This document shows, one piece after another, positions 33,213 to 42,842 of a DNA stretch of 64,000 bases. Under the pieces are notes generated by a model. That model did no database searches. It worked only from the letters and a program-made list of their open reading frames with translations, and was not told where the DNA came from. The stretch covers positions 1 to 64,000 of the forward strand of contig NZ_DASVSF010000026.1 in assembly GCF_036388275.1 (NCBI RefSeq). Direction: 5' to 3'. Source of the stretch: Longimicrobium sp. (lineage in GTDB: Bacteria; Gemmatimonadota; Gemmatimonadetes; Longimicrobiales; Longimicrobiaceae). The first letter of the stretch is position 1. The number at the start of each line of letters is the position of its first letter. The position numbers and the translations under genes were made by a program.

Positions 33213-33447
33213 GGTAGTTCCTCCACTCGGAAAGCAGGTGAGCCTGGCACGTACGCGCGATTTCCAGCGCGCCCGCCACGTCCTTGTCGCGCATGGTGCA
33301 TCCGGGCATCAGGTACGGCTCGGCCCTCAGCGGCCCCACCGCGATGCGCGCCCACGTACCCGCAACGCGCACGTGAACGTGCGGCGGCGGATGATCGTAG
33401 GTGTTCACCCGGAACACGAACCCGTCCATACGCAGTACGACTGGCAT
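33196..33447 (-). CDS. DUF4160 domain-containing protein
   Basis: The 83-residue protein shows the family signature VLRMDGFVFRVNTYDHPPPHVHVRVAG, with the HPPPHVHV histidine cluster, and ends in HLLSEWRNYHGGDH. The ATG at 33447 is preceded by AGGA at a suitable distance. It is the first gene of a two-gene operon with DUF2442 and overlaps it. Function is unknown; a toxin or nucleic-acid-related role has been suspected for the pair. Confidence 0.9.
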   Translation of the reverse strand: MPVVLRMDGFVFRVNTYDHPPPHVHVRVAGTWARIAVGPLRAEPYLMPGCTMRDKDVAGALEIARTCQAHLLSEWRNYHGGDH

Positions 33448-33497
33448 ACCATAATCCTATCGTTGGGTTTTGTAAAGGGTCTCCCTCCGAGGCCGGC

Positions 33498-34799
33498 TCA
33501 CCACGCCGGGTCCGCGGCGAGGAGGGCGAGGGTGGCGTCCGGGTCCTGCGGGCGGGAAAACAGGAAGCCCTGCGCGGCGTCGCAGCCCAGGGCGCGCAGT
33601 TCGGCGAGTTGCCCGGCGTGCTCCACGCCTTCGGCCACCACCTCCAGGCCCAGGCCCTGCGCCAGGGCCACCACGGCAGCCAGCACGCGTGCGGCCCGCC
33701 CGTCCACCGCCGCCACGAACGAGCGGTCCACCTTCACCCCGTCGATGGGAAGGCGGTGGAGGGTGGAAAGCGACGAGTAGCCGGTGCCGAAGTCGTCCAT
33801 CCACACGCGCACCCCCAGCGCCCGCAGGCTGGCCAGCGTGGCCGCCGCCGCTTCGGCGTTGTCGATCAGCACGCTTTCCGTCACCTCCAGACGCAACCGC
33901 GAGGGGTGGATCCCGCTCTCCTCCAGCGCGCGCCTCACCTGCCCCGCGAGGTCCGGCTGGGCGAACTGGCGGACCGAGAGGTTGACGCTCATGCTCAGCC
34001 CGGCCGCGGCGGGCAGGGCGTCGGTCCACGCGCGGAGCTGGCGGCAGGCTTCGGACAACACGCGTTCGCCCAGCCTCACGATCATTCCTGTTTCCTCGGC
34101 CGAGGCGACGAACTCGTGCGGCGCCACCCAGCCCCGCCCGGCGTGCCACCATCGGGCAAGCGCCTCCATCCCGCAGATCCGCCCCGTCTTCAGCGCCACG
34201 ATGGGCTGGTAGTGCACCGTCAGCCCGCCGCGGTCCAGCGCCCGGCGGAGGTCGCTTTCCAGCCGCAGCCGCGAGAGGGCGCGGGCGTGCATGGCGCGGT
34301 CGTAGACGGGGTGCACGATGCCGATGACGCCCACGACGGAGCCGTCGGCCGCGCGGTGCGGCCAGTACTGCGCCCACATCCACCCCGACCTCACCCCCGG
34401 GACCGTGTACCGTCTGTCCGGCAGCGACACCATCTCGCCGGCCAGCACGCGGCGAAGCACGCGCTCCAGCCCCTCCTCGCGCAGCCCCGGATACACGTCC
34501 AGCGCGTTGCGGCCCAGCACCTGTGCGGCGGAAAGGCCAGTCGTCTCTTCCATGAACCGGTTCCACACCAGGTAGCGGAAGTCGCGGTCGCACACGGCCA
34601 CGCCGATCGAGTCGCTTTCCGCCAGCGCCAGGAACAGCGAGTCGCGCAGGGCGGGCACCTCGTCTCTCGTGCGATGGGGGGCGATCGCGGTCGTGCCCTC
34701 CCGAGGAGACACACCGAAGCCGACAGCCGTGCACGTGACGGCCTCAAAGTGCTGAGCCTGATGCGCGTTGCTGGCGATGAGGGTCGTCGCGGTCGACAT
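33498..34799 (-). CDS. PAS-EAL cyclic di-GMP phosphodiesterase without GGDEF
   Basis: The 433-residue protein should hydrolyse c-di-GMP. A single PAS domain (about residues 55-165; IGVAVCDRDFRYLVWNRFMEETTG) is followed directly by the linker DRAMHARALSRLRLESDLRRAL and an EAL domain. Catalytic residues appear intact: MEALARW, VNLSVRQFAQPDL, EVTESVLIDN, MDDFGTGYSSLSTLHRLPIDGVKVDRSFV and VVAEGVEH. The linker is almost identical to the one between GGDEF and EAL in the protein at 29584, which suggests descent from a PAS-GGDEF-EAL ancestor by loss of GGDEF. The ATG at 34799 is used. Confidence 0.93.
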   Translation of the reverse strand: MSTATTLIASNAHQAQHFEAVTCTAVGFGVSPREGTTAIAPHRTRDEVPALRDSLFLALAESDSIGVAVCDRDFRYLVWNRFMEETTGLSAAQVLGRNALDVYPGLREEGLERVLRRVLAGEMVSLPDRRYTVPGVRSGWMWAQYWPHRAADGSVVGVIGIVHPVYDRAMHARALSRLRLESDLRRALDRGGLTVHYQPIVALKTGRICGMEALARWWHAGRGWVAPHEFVASAEETGMIVRLGERVLSEACRQLRAWTDALPAAAGLSMSVNLSVRQFAQPDLAGQVRRALEESGIHPSRLRLEVTESVLIDNAEAAAATLASLRALGVRVWMDDFGTGYSSLSTLHRLPIDGVKVDRSFVAAVDGRAARVLAAVVALAQGLGLEVVAEGVEHAGQLAELRALGCDAAQGFLFSRPQDPDATLALLAADPAW

Positions 34800-35245
34800 G
34801 GGCGGAGTCGGCTGAGGGTGAGCGTCCGAGTAGATCGGAACGGAGTGGACGCACGATAGTGTTCACTGCGTTCACCGCACAAGCCTTTCGTCACCTGGCC
34901 GATTGCGGTTTGTGCGTTGGCGGATAACGAGTTGGATGATGATAAAAGGAGCCGAACCCACCCACTCCGCACAGCAGGATCGTGCGCGGTGGGCGCGGGG
35001 GTGGTTCGGTGCGGGGGCGGCGTGGGGTGCACGCCGGAAACACCGAAGCGCGATCGAATTCTCCCTCTCCCCCGCTTGCGGGGGAGAGGGCCGGGGAGAG
35101 AGGGCGGCCAGGGGCATGGGCCGGGACCAGTCGAAGCGCACTCTTCCGCTCAGCCGGGGAGCCGCCAGCAGGGGCCGCCTGCGAGCGCCGCCCCTGCCGA
35201 CGAATTCCCTGGCCCGGTCAGCCGAGGCGCGCTATCGTGGCGTGC
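34800..35245. repeat. Gap with one family A unit
   Basis: No gene is recognised. A family A unit at about 35047-35135 contains CCCTCTCCCCCGCTTGCGGGGGAGAGGG-like arms behind GATCGAATTCTC, and ends with a CAGTCGAAGCGC motif. The first 150 bases probably hold the promoter of the EAL gene; I see no strong site. Confidence 0.6.
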
Positions 35246-36751
35246 ATGGAATCCGCCGAAACCGAAGTCGCCGACACGCTGACCCGCCGCGCCAGGCTGG
35301 GGCTGGTGCTGGGCCCCGCGCTGTTCGCGCTGATGCTCGCCATTCCGGCGCCGGAAGGCCTGAGCGCCGCGGGGTGGCGCGTGGCCGCCACGGGCGTGCT
35401 GATGGCGGTGTGGTGGGTCACGGAGCCCATCCCCATTCCCGCGACGGCGCTGCTCCCGCTGGTGCTCTTTCCGCTACTGGGGGTGTCGGGCATCCAGGAG
35501 GCAGCCAGCCCGTACGCCAATGAGCTGATCTTCCTGTTCATGGGCGGGTTCATGCTCGCCCAGGCCATGCAGCGCTGGGGGCTTCACCGCCGCATCGCGC
35601 TCGCCGTCCTTTCCGCGGTGGGAACGCGGCCGGCGGCGCTGGTGGGCGGCTTCATGCTGGCGACGGCGTTCCTCAGCATGTGGGTGAGCAACACCGCCAC
35701 GGCCGTGATGATGCTGCCCATCGGCCTGTCCGTCGTGCAGCTGGTGCAGCGCGGAGCGGCGGAAAACACGCGTTCAGACCTGCCGGGCGCGCTGATGCTG
35801 GGCATCGCCTACGCCGCCAGCATCGGGGGATTCGCGACGCTGATCGGCACGCCGCCCAACGCCCTGCTCGCGGGGTTCGTCCAGCAGACGTACGGAATCC
35901 GGGTCGGCTTCGCGCAGTGGATGATGGTGGGCGTGCCGATGATGCTGGTTCTGCTGCCGTTCACCTGGCTGCTGCTGACGCGCGTGGTCTACCGGGTGAA
36001 CGAGCCGGAGATTCCCGGCGGGCGCGAGCTGATCGCGGCGGAGATGAAGTCGCTGGGGCCGGTCTCCACGCCGGAGCGCGTGGTGGCGGTGGTGTTCGGG
36101 CTGGCGGCGCTCGCGTGGATCTTCCGGCCGCTTCTGGAGACGGCCGTCCCAGGCGCCGAGCTGTCGGATGCGGGAATCGCCATCACCGCCGCGCTCGTGC
36201 TGTTCCTGGCCCCGGTGAACCTGGCGCGCGCCGAGTTCGTGCTCGACTGGCAGTGGGCCGGGCGGCTGCCGTGGGACGTGCTTCTGCTGTTCGGTGGGGG
36301 GTTGAGCCTGGCGGATGCGCTGACGAGGACCGGCGTGGCGAAGTGGATCGGCGCGGGGCTGTCGGGGCTGGGCTCGCTCCCCACGCCGTTGCTGGTGCTG
36401 CTGGTGTGCGCGACGATCGTCTTTTTGAGCGAGATCGCCAGCAACACGGCGACGGCCGCCGCGTCCCTGCCCGTGGTGGGATCGCTGGCGCTGGGCGTGG
36501 GCGAGAACCCGCTGCTGTTCGTGGTGCCGGCCGCGCTGGCCGCCAGCTGCGGGTTCATGCTCCCCGTGGCCACGCCGCCCAACGCCATCGCCTACGCCAC
36601 GGGGCACGTGTCGGTGCCCCGAATGGCGCGCGCCGGGCTGCTGCTGGACCTTATGGGGATCGCGGTGATCCTCGTCGTGGCCTACACTTTCCTGCTCTGG
36701 GCCTTCGGGGTGCAGCCGGGCGTGCTTCCGCCATGGGCGGCGCCGCGGTAG
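35246..36751 (+). CDS. SLC13/DASS family anion:sodium symporter
   Basis: This 501-residue inner-membrane protein imports di- or tricarboxylates or sulfate with sodium, as VcINDY does. It has about eleven helices and the two family SNT signatures: MWVSNTATAVMMLPIG (near residue 148) and EIASNTATAAASLPVVGSLA (near 397). The glycine-rich GFATLIGTPPNALLAG and MLPVATPPNAIAYATG loops that hold the substrate and sodium are also present. ATG at 35246 precedes a short cytoplasmic N-terminus. No neighbour clarifies the substrate; dicarboxylate is the most usual one. Confidence 0.92.
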   Translation: MESAETEVADTLTRRARLGLVLGPALFALMLAIPAPEGLSAAGWRVAATGVLMAVWWVTEPIPIPATALLPLVLFPLLGVSGIQEAASPYANELIFLFMGGFMLAQAMQRWGLHRRIALAVLSAVGTRPAALVGGFMLATAFLSMWVSNTATAVMMLPIGLSVVQLVQRGAAENTRSDLPGALMLGIAYAASIGGFATLIGTPPNALLAGFVQQTYGIRVGFAQWMMVGVPMMLVLLPFTWLLLTRVVYRVNEPEIPGGRELIAAEMKSLGPVSTPERVVAVVFGLAALAWIFRPLLETAVPGAELSDAGIAITAALVLFLAPVNLARAEFVLDWQWAGRLPWDVLLLFGGGLSLADALTRTGVAKWIGAGLSGLGSLPTPLLVLLVCATIVFLSEIASNTATAAASLPVVGSLALGVGENPLLFVVPAALAASCGFMLPVATPPNAIAYATGHVSVPRMARAGLLLDLMGIAVILVVAYTFLLWAFGVQPGVLPPWAAPR

Positions 36752-37433
36752 GAGTCCCCTCCCCCGGCCCCTCCCCGCACGAACTGCGTGCGGAGAGAGG
36801 AGAACTTCGATCGGGGTTCGACGGGTTCAGTGCGGGCCGCGGCGCCCCCCATCCCCAGCCCTTCCCCCGCAAACAGCTGCGGGGGAAGGGAGCCAGCCCG
36901 GTGCTCGAGGCCGGCTGCGCGCACCCTGCTGGCGCTTGCAGTCCGCGAAGGCGGACTTCGTGACGTTCCAGCCGCGACTTTAGTCGCCCCAGCAGGGCCG
37001 AGGCCGGACGGGAGGTGCGCCTGCGCCCCAGGATGACAGGGTGCACGGAGGGCCCACGGCCTTGCCAGCGGCGCACCCGGCGTTTAAAATCCAACCGAGA
37101 ATGCACTTACCGCTCCGGCCGCCGCCTGCCTCCAACCAGGCTCCAGGCGTGCCGGGGTGCTGCGTTTTCGCTCGTCGGCACCGGGGGCGCACGGTATCCC
37201 CAATCAGCCCTGATCTCCCGCATATCACACGACACGCCCGGTCCGCTGACGGCCGGCGTACCCATACCTTCGAAACTCTCCGGCGACGCAACCCGTAGAC
37301 ACGCCACGTCTTGCGGCCATCCGAGCGACGATGGCCGTGCCCGGCAGCCGGGCGTGCCGTCACGGCGAACGCATCGCGCACCCTCACCCCCGCAGGAGCG
37401 GCCCCGGGCCCAGCCCGGACCGGCGACAGACCG
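36752..37433. repeat. Repeat tract and leader region of the ABC/OmpA cluster
   Basis: Family A units lie at about 36755-36812 (with GCACGAACTGCGTGC) and 36840-36895, and a family B unit at about 36936-37009. The remaining 400 bases before the cluster hold no convincing gene and likely contain its promoter. No clear -35/-10 pair stands out. Confidence 0.65.
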
Positions 37434-38111
37434 ATGAAGGACATCCTCGACAAGATCAAGGACGTGGGCAAGGACGCCCTGGGCACCTTCGTGGAGTTCG
37501 AGCCCGAAGACGAGGCCCGTCCGTCCGCACAGCCCCGTGCCGCCGCGCCCGCGCCGGTGGCCGGGCCGGCCATCCCGGCGCCCGCCGCGTCCACCGTCGT
37601 CCCGGCGGGCGAAGCGGACCCCGAGTTCGTCGCGGGGCTGCAGTCCGCCGTGCAGGCCAGCGGCAAGGCCGCCTACACCCACTTCCGCACCCTGTACGGC
37701 GCCCTCGCCGCCGTGGGCGACGACCGCCAGCGCACGCAGCTGGCGCTTTCGGCCGCGGGCGCCAGCAACGGCATCACCGCGCAGCAGGTGGCCGAGGCCA
37801 TCGACGACCGCCTGCGCATCCTGGCCGGCGAGCGCGGTGCGTTCGACAAGGCCGTGCAGGCCGAGACCACGGGCACCATCGGCAGCACGCAGAAGGAGAT
37901 CGACAGCACCCGGGCGGCCATCACCCGCAAGGTGGAGGAGATCCAGCAGCTGGAAGCGAAGCGTGCCGAGCTGGAAAAGTCCATTGCAGAGGCTCGTGCG
38001 TCCATCGACGCCAACTCCGCCCGGTTCGCCGCCTCGTACGCCGTGGTCGAGGCCGAGCTGGCCGCCGAGCGCGCGCGCATCGCGCCGTTCCTCACCCCCA
38101 CCGCTGGTTGA
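37434..38111 (+). CDS. Cytoplasmic coiled-coil protein, first gene of ABC/OmpA cluster
   Basis: The 225-residue protein has no signal peptide. An amphipathic start (MKDILDKIKDVGKDALGTFVEFEPED) is followed by a proline/alanine-rich linker (about 32-65). Then comes a helical domain with FVAGLQSAVQASGKAAYTHFRTLYGALAAVGDD, and a long coiled coil at about 140-215 (TQKEIDSTRAAITRKVEEIQQLEAKRAELEKSI). It is separated from the next gene by only five bases. No family is recognised. The composition suggests a structural or membrane-peripheral partner of the transporter genes downstream. Confidence 0.82.
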   Translation: MKDILDKIKDVGKDALGTFVEFEPEDEARPSAQPRAAAPAPVAGPAIPAPAASTVVPAGEADPEFVAGLQSAVQASGKAAYTHFRTLYGALAAVGDDRQRTQLALSAAGASNGITAQQVAEAIDDRLRILAGERGAFDKAVQAETTGTIGSTQKEIDSTRAAITRKVEEIQQLEAKRAELEKSIAEARASIDANSARFAASYAVVEAELAAERARIAPFLTPTAG

Positions 38112-38116
38112 CGCCC

Positions 38117-39166
38117 ATGAGCGAAGCATCCCCGTCCGGCACCGGCAAGCGCACCTTCTGGCAGCGGCCGGAAGGCAAGGTCGGCATGGGCATCCTGGCC
38201 GGCTTCTCGGCCCTCATGGCATGGGGGTTCATCAGGATCCTGCCCGCGCTGATCCAGATCGCCGAGAACACGCTGTACCTGTCGTTCCTGCTGGGCGCGC
38301 TGGCGCTGGTGTACTGCATGGTGTTCGTGTGGGAGCGCCCGCGAACGCTGCTGTTCTACGGGCTGCAGATGATCAGCCGCTGGGTGACGGGCAACTTCGT
38401 GGAGCTGGACCCGGTGGCCATTCTTCACTCGTTCGTGAAGCAGATGAAGAAGCGCCGCGAGGTGATCCAGGACCGCTTGGGGCGCATCGTGGGCGTGCGG
38501 CGGATGCTGGAGGCCAAGGTGGCCAAGAGCGAAAAGGAGCGGCAGCAGGCCCTGCGCCTGGCCGCGGCCGCCCGGGGCACGGGTGACGACGACGGGCTGA
38601 ACGCGCACGCCGAGATCGCCGCGCGCCGCGCGCGGGACATCGAGGAGTACGAGGCCATGAAGGGCCAGATGAACAACATCGAGGCCCTGATGCAGCGCGT
38701 CCTTCGCCGTGCCGACTACCACATCCAGACGGCCGAGGACGAGGCGCACCAGCTGGAAGACAAGCACGAGATCACCGGCGCCGTGCAGGCCGCCACCACC
38801 GCGGCGCAGGGCATCTTCGGCGACAGCGACCTGGCCGAGGTGCGCGACATGGCCGCCGAGCGCATTCGCGACGACTACGAGAAGAGGCTGGGCGAGCTGC
38901 AGACGCTGATCGACCTGACGGACTTCGACCACGCGGTAGACCTGCAGCAGATGGCCTTCCGGCAGGACGGCCTGGCGCAGCTGGCCGAGGCCGAAAAGAA
39001 GGTGTCGGCGGCCGAGCTGGCGGACCCGGGCAAGGGCGCCGCGCCGGCGCTGGGCGCGGGCGACCCGCTGGGCGGCTTCAGCACCAACCTTCCCGGCGCC
39101 GCGCCCATCGGCGCCAACCCGGAAGACCGCTGGCGCGGCAAGATCCGTGGGCGGCAGGGCGGCTGA
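38117..39166 (+). CDS. Membrane coiled-coil protein of the ABC/OmpA cluster
   Basis: This 349-residue protein has two to three hydrophobic helices near the N-terminus (MGILAGFSALMAWGFIRILPAL and YLSFLLGALALVYCMVFVW). A predominantly helical cytoplasmic region of about 230 residues with coiled-coil character follows (FVKQMKKRREVIQDRLGRIVGVRRMLEAKVAKSEKERQQAL), and it ends in a glycine/proline-rich tail. It resembles PspA- or TelA-like helical membrane proteins only in general layout; I claim no homology. It is the second gene of the cluster and probably contacts the membrane next to the permease. Confidence 0.82.
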   Translation: MSEASPSGTGKRTFWQRPEGKVGMGILAGFSALMAWGFIRILPALIQIAENTLYLSFLLGALALVYCMVFVWERPRTLLFYGLQMISRWVTGNFVELDPVAILHSFVKQMKKRREVIQDRLGRIVGVRRMLEAKVAKSEKERQQALRLAAAARGTGDDDGLNAHAEIAARRARDIEEYEAMKGQMNNIEALMQRVLRRADYHIQTAEDEAHQLEDKHEITGAVQAATTAAQGIFGDSDLAEVRDMAAERIRDDYEKRLGELQTLIDLTDFDHAVDLQQMAFRQDGLAQLAEAEKKVSAAELADPGKGAAPALGAGDPLGGFSTNLPGAAPIGANPEDRWRGKIRGRQGG

Positions 39167-39236
39167 CCGCCGCAGGTAGGGCCGGCCGCGCGCGTGCGCG
39201 GCCGGAAGCAGGTACCCCTGAACTCGTACTCTTTCC

Positions 39237-41051
39237 ATGCGCTTGACTTCGACGGGCCAGAAAACCGTCCGCGTGCTGGGCGGACTGGTCGTGATCCTGA
39301 TGGTGGGGCTGGGCCTTCGCTACATGGCCCAGAACGGCTACGGGCGCGGCATCCTGCGCTCGTTCGTCCCCGACAAGGTGGAGGGCCTGGAAGGCGCCAC
39401 CGAGCAGAGCCGGAGCAACGCCGCCTTCGCCGGGCTTCCCAGCGACAAGCCGGCCGCGCTTCCCGGCGCCCCCGAGGTGCGCATCAATTTCTGGGCGTGG
39501 AACAGCCAGATGGGGTGCCTGTACGCCAACGGCGGCCCGGTGACCACCGAGGGCTCGCTGATGGCCAAGCAGGGGGTGAAGACGCTGATCAGCCGGCAGG
39601 ACGACAACAGCCAGCTGATGGCCGAGCTCACCAAGCTTGCGCAGGGGCTGCACTCCGGGCAGGCCCAGCCGCGCGACGGCATCCACTTCATCGGCATCAT
39701 GGGCGACGGCGCGGGGGCCTTCCTGTCGGCGCTCAACGGCCAGCTGGTGGAAAGCTTCGGCCCGGAGTACCGGGCGGAGATCGTGGGCTCGTGCGGCTAC
39801 TCGCGGGGCGAAGACAAGCTGATGGGGCCGCAGAAGTGGCGCGACAACCCGCAAAGCATGCGGGGCGGGCTGGTGGCCGGGGTGCTGCGCGACGGCGACT
39901 GGAACATCGCCCAGCGCTTCATGGGCGACAACAACATCCCCAACAATCCCGACGAGCGCACGTACGATCCCGACGCCGTCAACTGGGTGAACACCAGCAG
40001 CTACGTGGACGCGGCGGAGAAGTACGTGGCCGGCTACTGCGAGGAGCGCCCGGTGGTGCAGGAAGGCCGGCGCACGGGCGAAACCAAGCGCGTGTGCGTG
40101 GACGGCATCGTCACCTGGACCCCGGCCGACGTCACCGCGGCGCGCGAGCGCGGCGGGCTGGTGTCCGTGGTTTCCACCAAGGAGTACAGCTCGCAGATGC
40201 CGCACGTGCTGATCGGCATCCGCAAGTGGAACCAGCAGAACCGCCCCACGGTCGAAAAGGTGCTGCAGGCCTTCATGGAGGGCGGCGACCAGGTGCTGGC
40301 CCACCCGCAGGCGCTGACGCGCGCGGCCGAGATCAGCCAGGAGATCTACCAGGAGAAGGGCGCCGACGCGGCGTTCTGGGAGCGCTACTACCGCGGCGTC
40401 ACCGAGCCCGACAAGCAGGGAATCCCGGTGGAGCTGGGCGGAAGCAAGGCCAACAACCTAGGCGACAACCTGCTGCTCTTTGGCCTGGCGCCGGGGAGCA
40501 CACCGGAAACGAGCCGCTTCCGCGCCACGTACACCGTGTTCGGAAAGATCGTGCGCCAGCAGTACCCCGACCTCGTGCCCAGCATCCCGGAGTACGACAG
40601 CATCGTCGACGTCAGCTACCTGCGCGCGGTCGCGGCGCGGGCGGGCGGCACGGGCGGCCAGGCCGAGACGCAGAAGTTCGAGGGCACCGGCCCGGTGACG
40701 CGCGTGGTGGGCCGGCGCAACTACCAGATCACCTTCGCCACCGGCGCGGCCGAATTCACGCCGCAGGGCGAAAAGCAGCTGCAGGAGCTGTTCGACGCGC
40801 TGTCCATCAACTCGCTGGCGGTCGAGGTGCACGGCCACACCGACAACACGGGTGACGCGGCCGCCAACCAGCAGCTGTCCGAAGACCGCGCGCTGGCGGT
40901 GAAGCAGTGGCTGGAGCGCCGCTCGGCGGCCACCTTCCCGCCGGGCCGCGTGCGGGTGTTCGCCCACGGGGCCACCCAGCCAGTGGAGAGCAACCGCACC
41001 GAGGCCGGCCGGGCGGCCAACCGCCGCGTGGAGATCGTGATCGGCAGCTGA
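39237..41051 (+). CDS. Membrane-anchored substrate-binding-like protein fused to an OmpA domain
   Basis: The 604-residue protein has an uncleaved N-terminal anchor (TVRVLGGLVVILMVGLGLRYMA) and a large periplasmic part. Residues about 80 to 440 look like a type II periplasmic binding protein (VRINFWAWNSQMGCLYANGG, GIHFIGIMGDGAGAFLSALNG, VVSTKEYSSQMPHVLIGIRKW), with several cysteines. The C-terminal 120 residues form an OmpA-like peptidoglycan-binding domain: ITFATGAAEFTPQGEKQLQEL, VEVHGHTDNTGDAAANQQLSEDRALAVKQWL, GATQPVESNRTEAGRAANRRVEIVI. Thus the binding module is fixed between inner membrane and cell wall. It stands in the place of the free binding protein of the ABC genes that follow. The ligand is unknown. 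Confidence 0.87.
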   Translation: MRLTSTGQKTVRVLGGLVVILMVGLGLRYMAQNGYGRGILRSFVPDKVEGLEGATEQSRSNAAFAGLPSDKPAALPGAPEVRINFWAWNSQMGCLYANGGPVTTEGSLMAKQGVKTLISRQDDNSQLMAELTKLAQGLHSGQAQPRDGIHFIGIMGDGAGAFLSALNGQLVESFGPEYRAEIVGSCGYSRGEDKLMGPQKWRDNPQSMRGGLVAGVLRDGDWNIAQRFMGDNNIPNNPDERTYDPDAVNWVNTSSYVDAAEKYVAGYCEERPVVQEGRRTGETKRVCVDGIVTWTPADVTAARERGGLVSVVSTKEYSSQMPHVLIGIRKWNQQNRPTVEKVLQAFMEGGDQVLAHPQALTRAAEISQEIYQEKGADAAFWERYYRGVTEPDKQGIPVELGGSKANNLGDNLLLFGLAPGSTPETSRFRATYTVFGKIVRQQYPDLVPSIPEYDSIVDVSYLRAVAARAGGTGGQAETQKFEGTGPVTRVVGRRNYQITFATGAAEFTPQGEKQLQELFDALSINSLAVEVHGHTDNTGDAAANQQLSEDRALAVKQWLERRSAATFPPGRVRVFAHGATQPVESNRTEAGRAANRRVEIVIGS

Positions 41052-41056
41052 CGGGA

Positions 41057-41124
41057 AAGTACCGAGTGCCGAGTACCAGGTGCCAACACGGCCCGGTACT
41101 TCGGCACCTGGTACCTGGCACTTC
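41057..41124. repeat. Family D repeat within the cluster
   Basis: AAGTACCGAGTGCCGAGTACCAGGTGCC pairs with GGCACCTGGTACCTGGCACTT in the gap between the OmpA-fusion gene and the permease gene. It may reduce read-through and so tune the level of the two ABC subunits; this is inferred. Confidence 0.75.
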
Positions 41125-41147
41125 TTCTCACATTCGCACTCACGCCG

Positions 41148-41933
41148 ATGCCTGCCCTTGGACCCGCGCTGCGCCCCAACCAGTGGGTGCCGGCCAGCGC
41201 GTACTGGATGCTCGTCGCGCTGTGGACGCTGTTCGTTCTCGTGGCCTGGCTCCTGGCCCCCGCCTTCTTTCCCGGCCCGGGCCGCGTGTGGGCGGCCATG
41301 CAGGCGCTGACGGCCCAGCAGGGGCTGATCGCCGAGCTGGCCACCAGCCTGGCCCTGTTCGCCGAGTCGCTGCTCATCGCCACCGTGCTGTCGCTGGGGC
41401 TGGCCTACCTGACGGTGGTGGCCGCGGTACGGCCCATCATCGTGGCGCTCACCCGGGCGCGCTTCCTGAGCCTGGTGGGTCTCACCTTCGTCTTCACCAT
41501 GATGGTGGGCGGCGGGCACCCGCTGAAGGTGTGGCTGCTGGTGTTCGGCATTTCCGCCTTCTTCTTGACGTCGATGGTGGACGTGGTGGCGCAGGTGCCG
41601 CGCGAAAAGCTGGACCACGCCCGCACGCTGCGGATGGGCGAGTGGCGGGTGGTGTGGGAGGTGATCGTGCTGGGGCAGATGGGCGCCGCGCTCGACGTGC
41701 TGCGCCAGAACGCCGCCATCGGCTGGATGATGCTGACGATGGTGGAGGGCATCAGCCGCAGCGAGGGCGGCATCGGCGCCCTGCTGATGGACCAGAACAA
41801 GCACTTCAACCTGGCCGCCATCATCGCCGTGCAGATCGTCTTTCTCCTGGCCGGCTTTTGCCAGGACGCGTTCCTGGCCTGGCTGAAGGCCACGGTGGTG
41901 CCGCACGCCGCCCTTACCGTCGCGCGGAGGTAG
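41148..41933 (+). CDS. ABC transporter permease, SsuC/TauC-like
   Basis: This 261-residue inner-membrane protein has about six helices and the coupling EAA-type loop REKLDHARTLRMGEWRVVWEVIVLGQMGAALDVLRQ, which contacts the ATPase. It belongs to the binding-protein-dependent permease superfamily nearest to sulfonate/nitrate/taurine importers. It starts at ATG 41148 and is followed after four bases by the ATPase gene. Its usual soluble binding protein is replaced by the anchored OmpA-fusion protein upstream. The substrate is unknown. Confidence 0.9.
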   Translation: MPALGPALRPNQWVPASAYWMLVALWTLFVLVAWLLAPAFFPGPGRVWAAMQALTAQQGLIAELATSLALFAESLLIATVLSLGLAYLTVVAAVRPIIVALTRARFLSLVGLTFVFTMMVGGGHPLKVWLLVFGISAFFLTSMVDVVAQVPREKLDHARTLRMGEWRVVWEVIVLGQMGAALDVLRQNAAIGWMMLTMVEGISRSEGGIGALLMDQNKHFNLAAIIAVQIVFLLAGFCQDAFLAWLKATVVPHAALTVARR

Positions 41934-41937
41934 GGCC

Positions 41938-42768
<831 letters not shown>

Positions 42769-42786
42769 TCCGCGGGAGGGAACGGC

Positions 42787-42830
42787 GAACGGGGACGCGC
42801 GATGGTGATCGTGCGTCCCCGTTCTCGTTT
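42787..42830. terminator. Bidirectional terminator
   Basis: GAACGGGGACGC and GCGTCCCCGTTC form a 12-bp stem, followed by TCGTTT. It ends the ABC/OmpA cluster and the convergent lipoprotein gene. Confidence 0.9.
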
Positions 42831-42842
42831 CCCCACGCCGGG

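Noticed and set aside
34903..35523. 206-codon plus-strand frame across the start of the DASS transporter
   Set aside because: It starts in a family A repeat and then runs in the wrong frame through the transporter gene.
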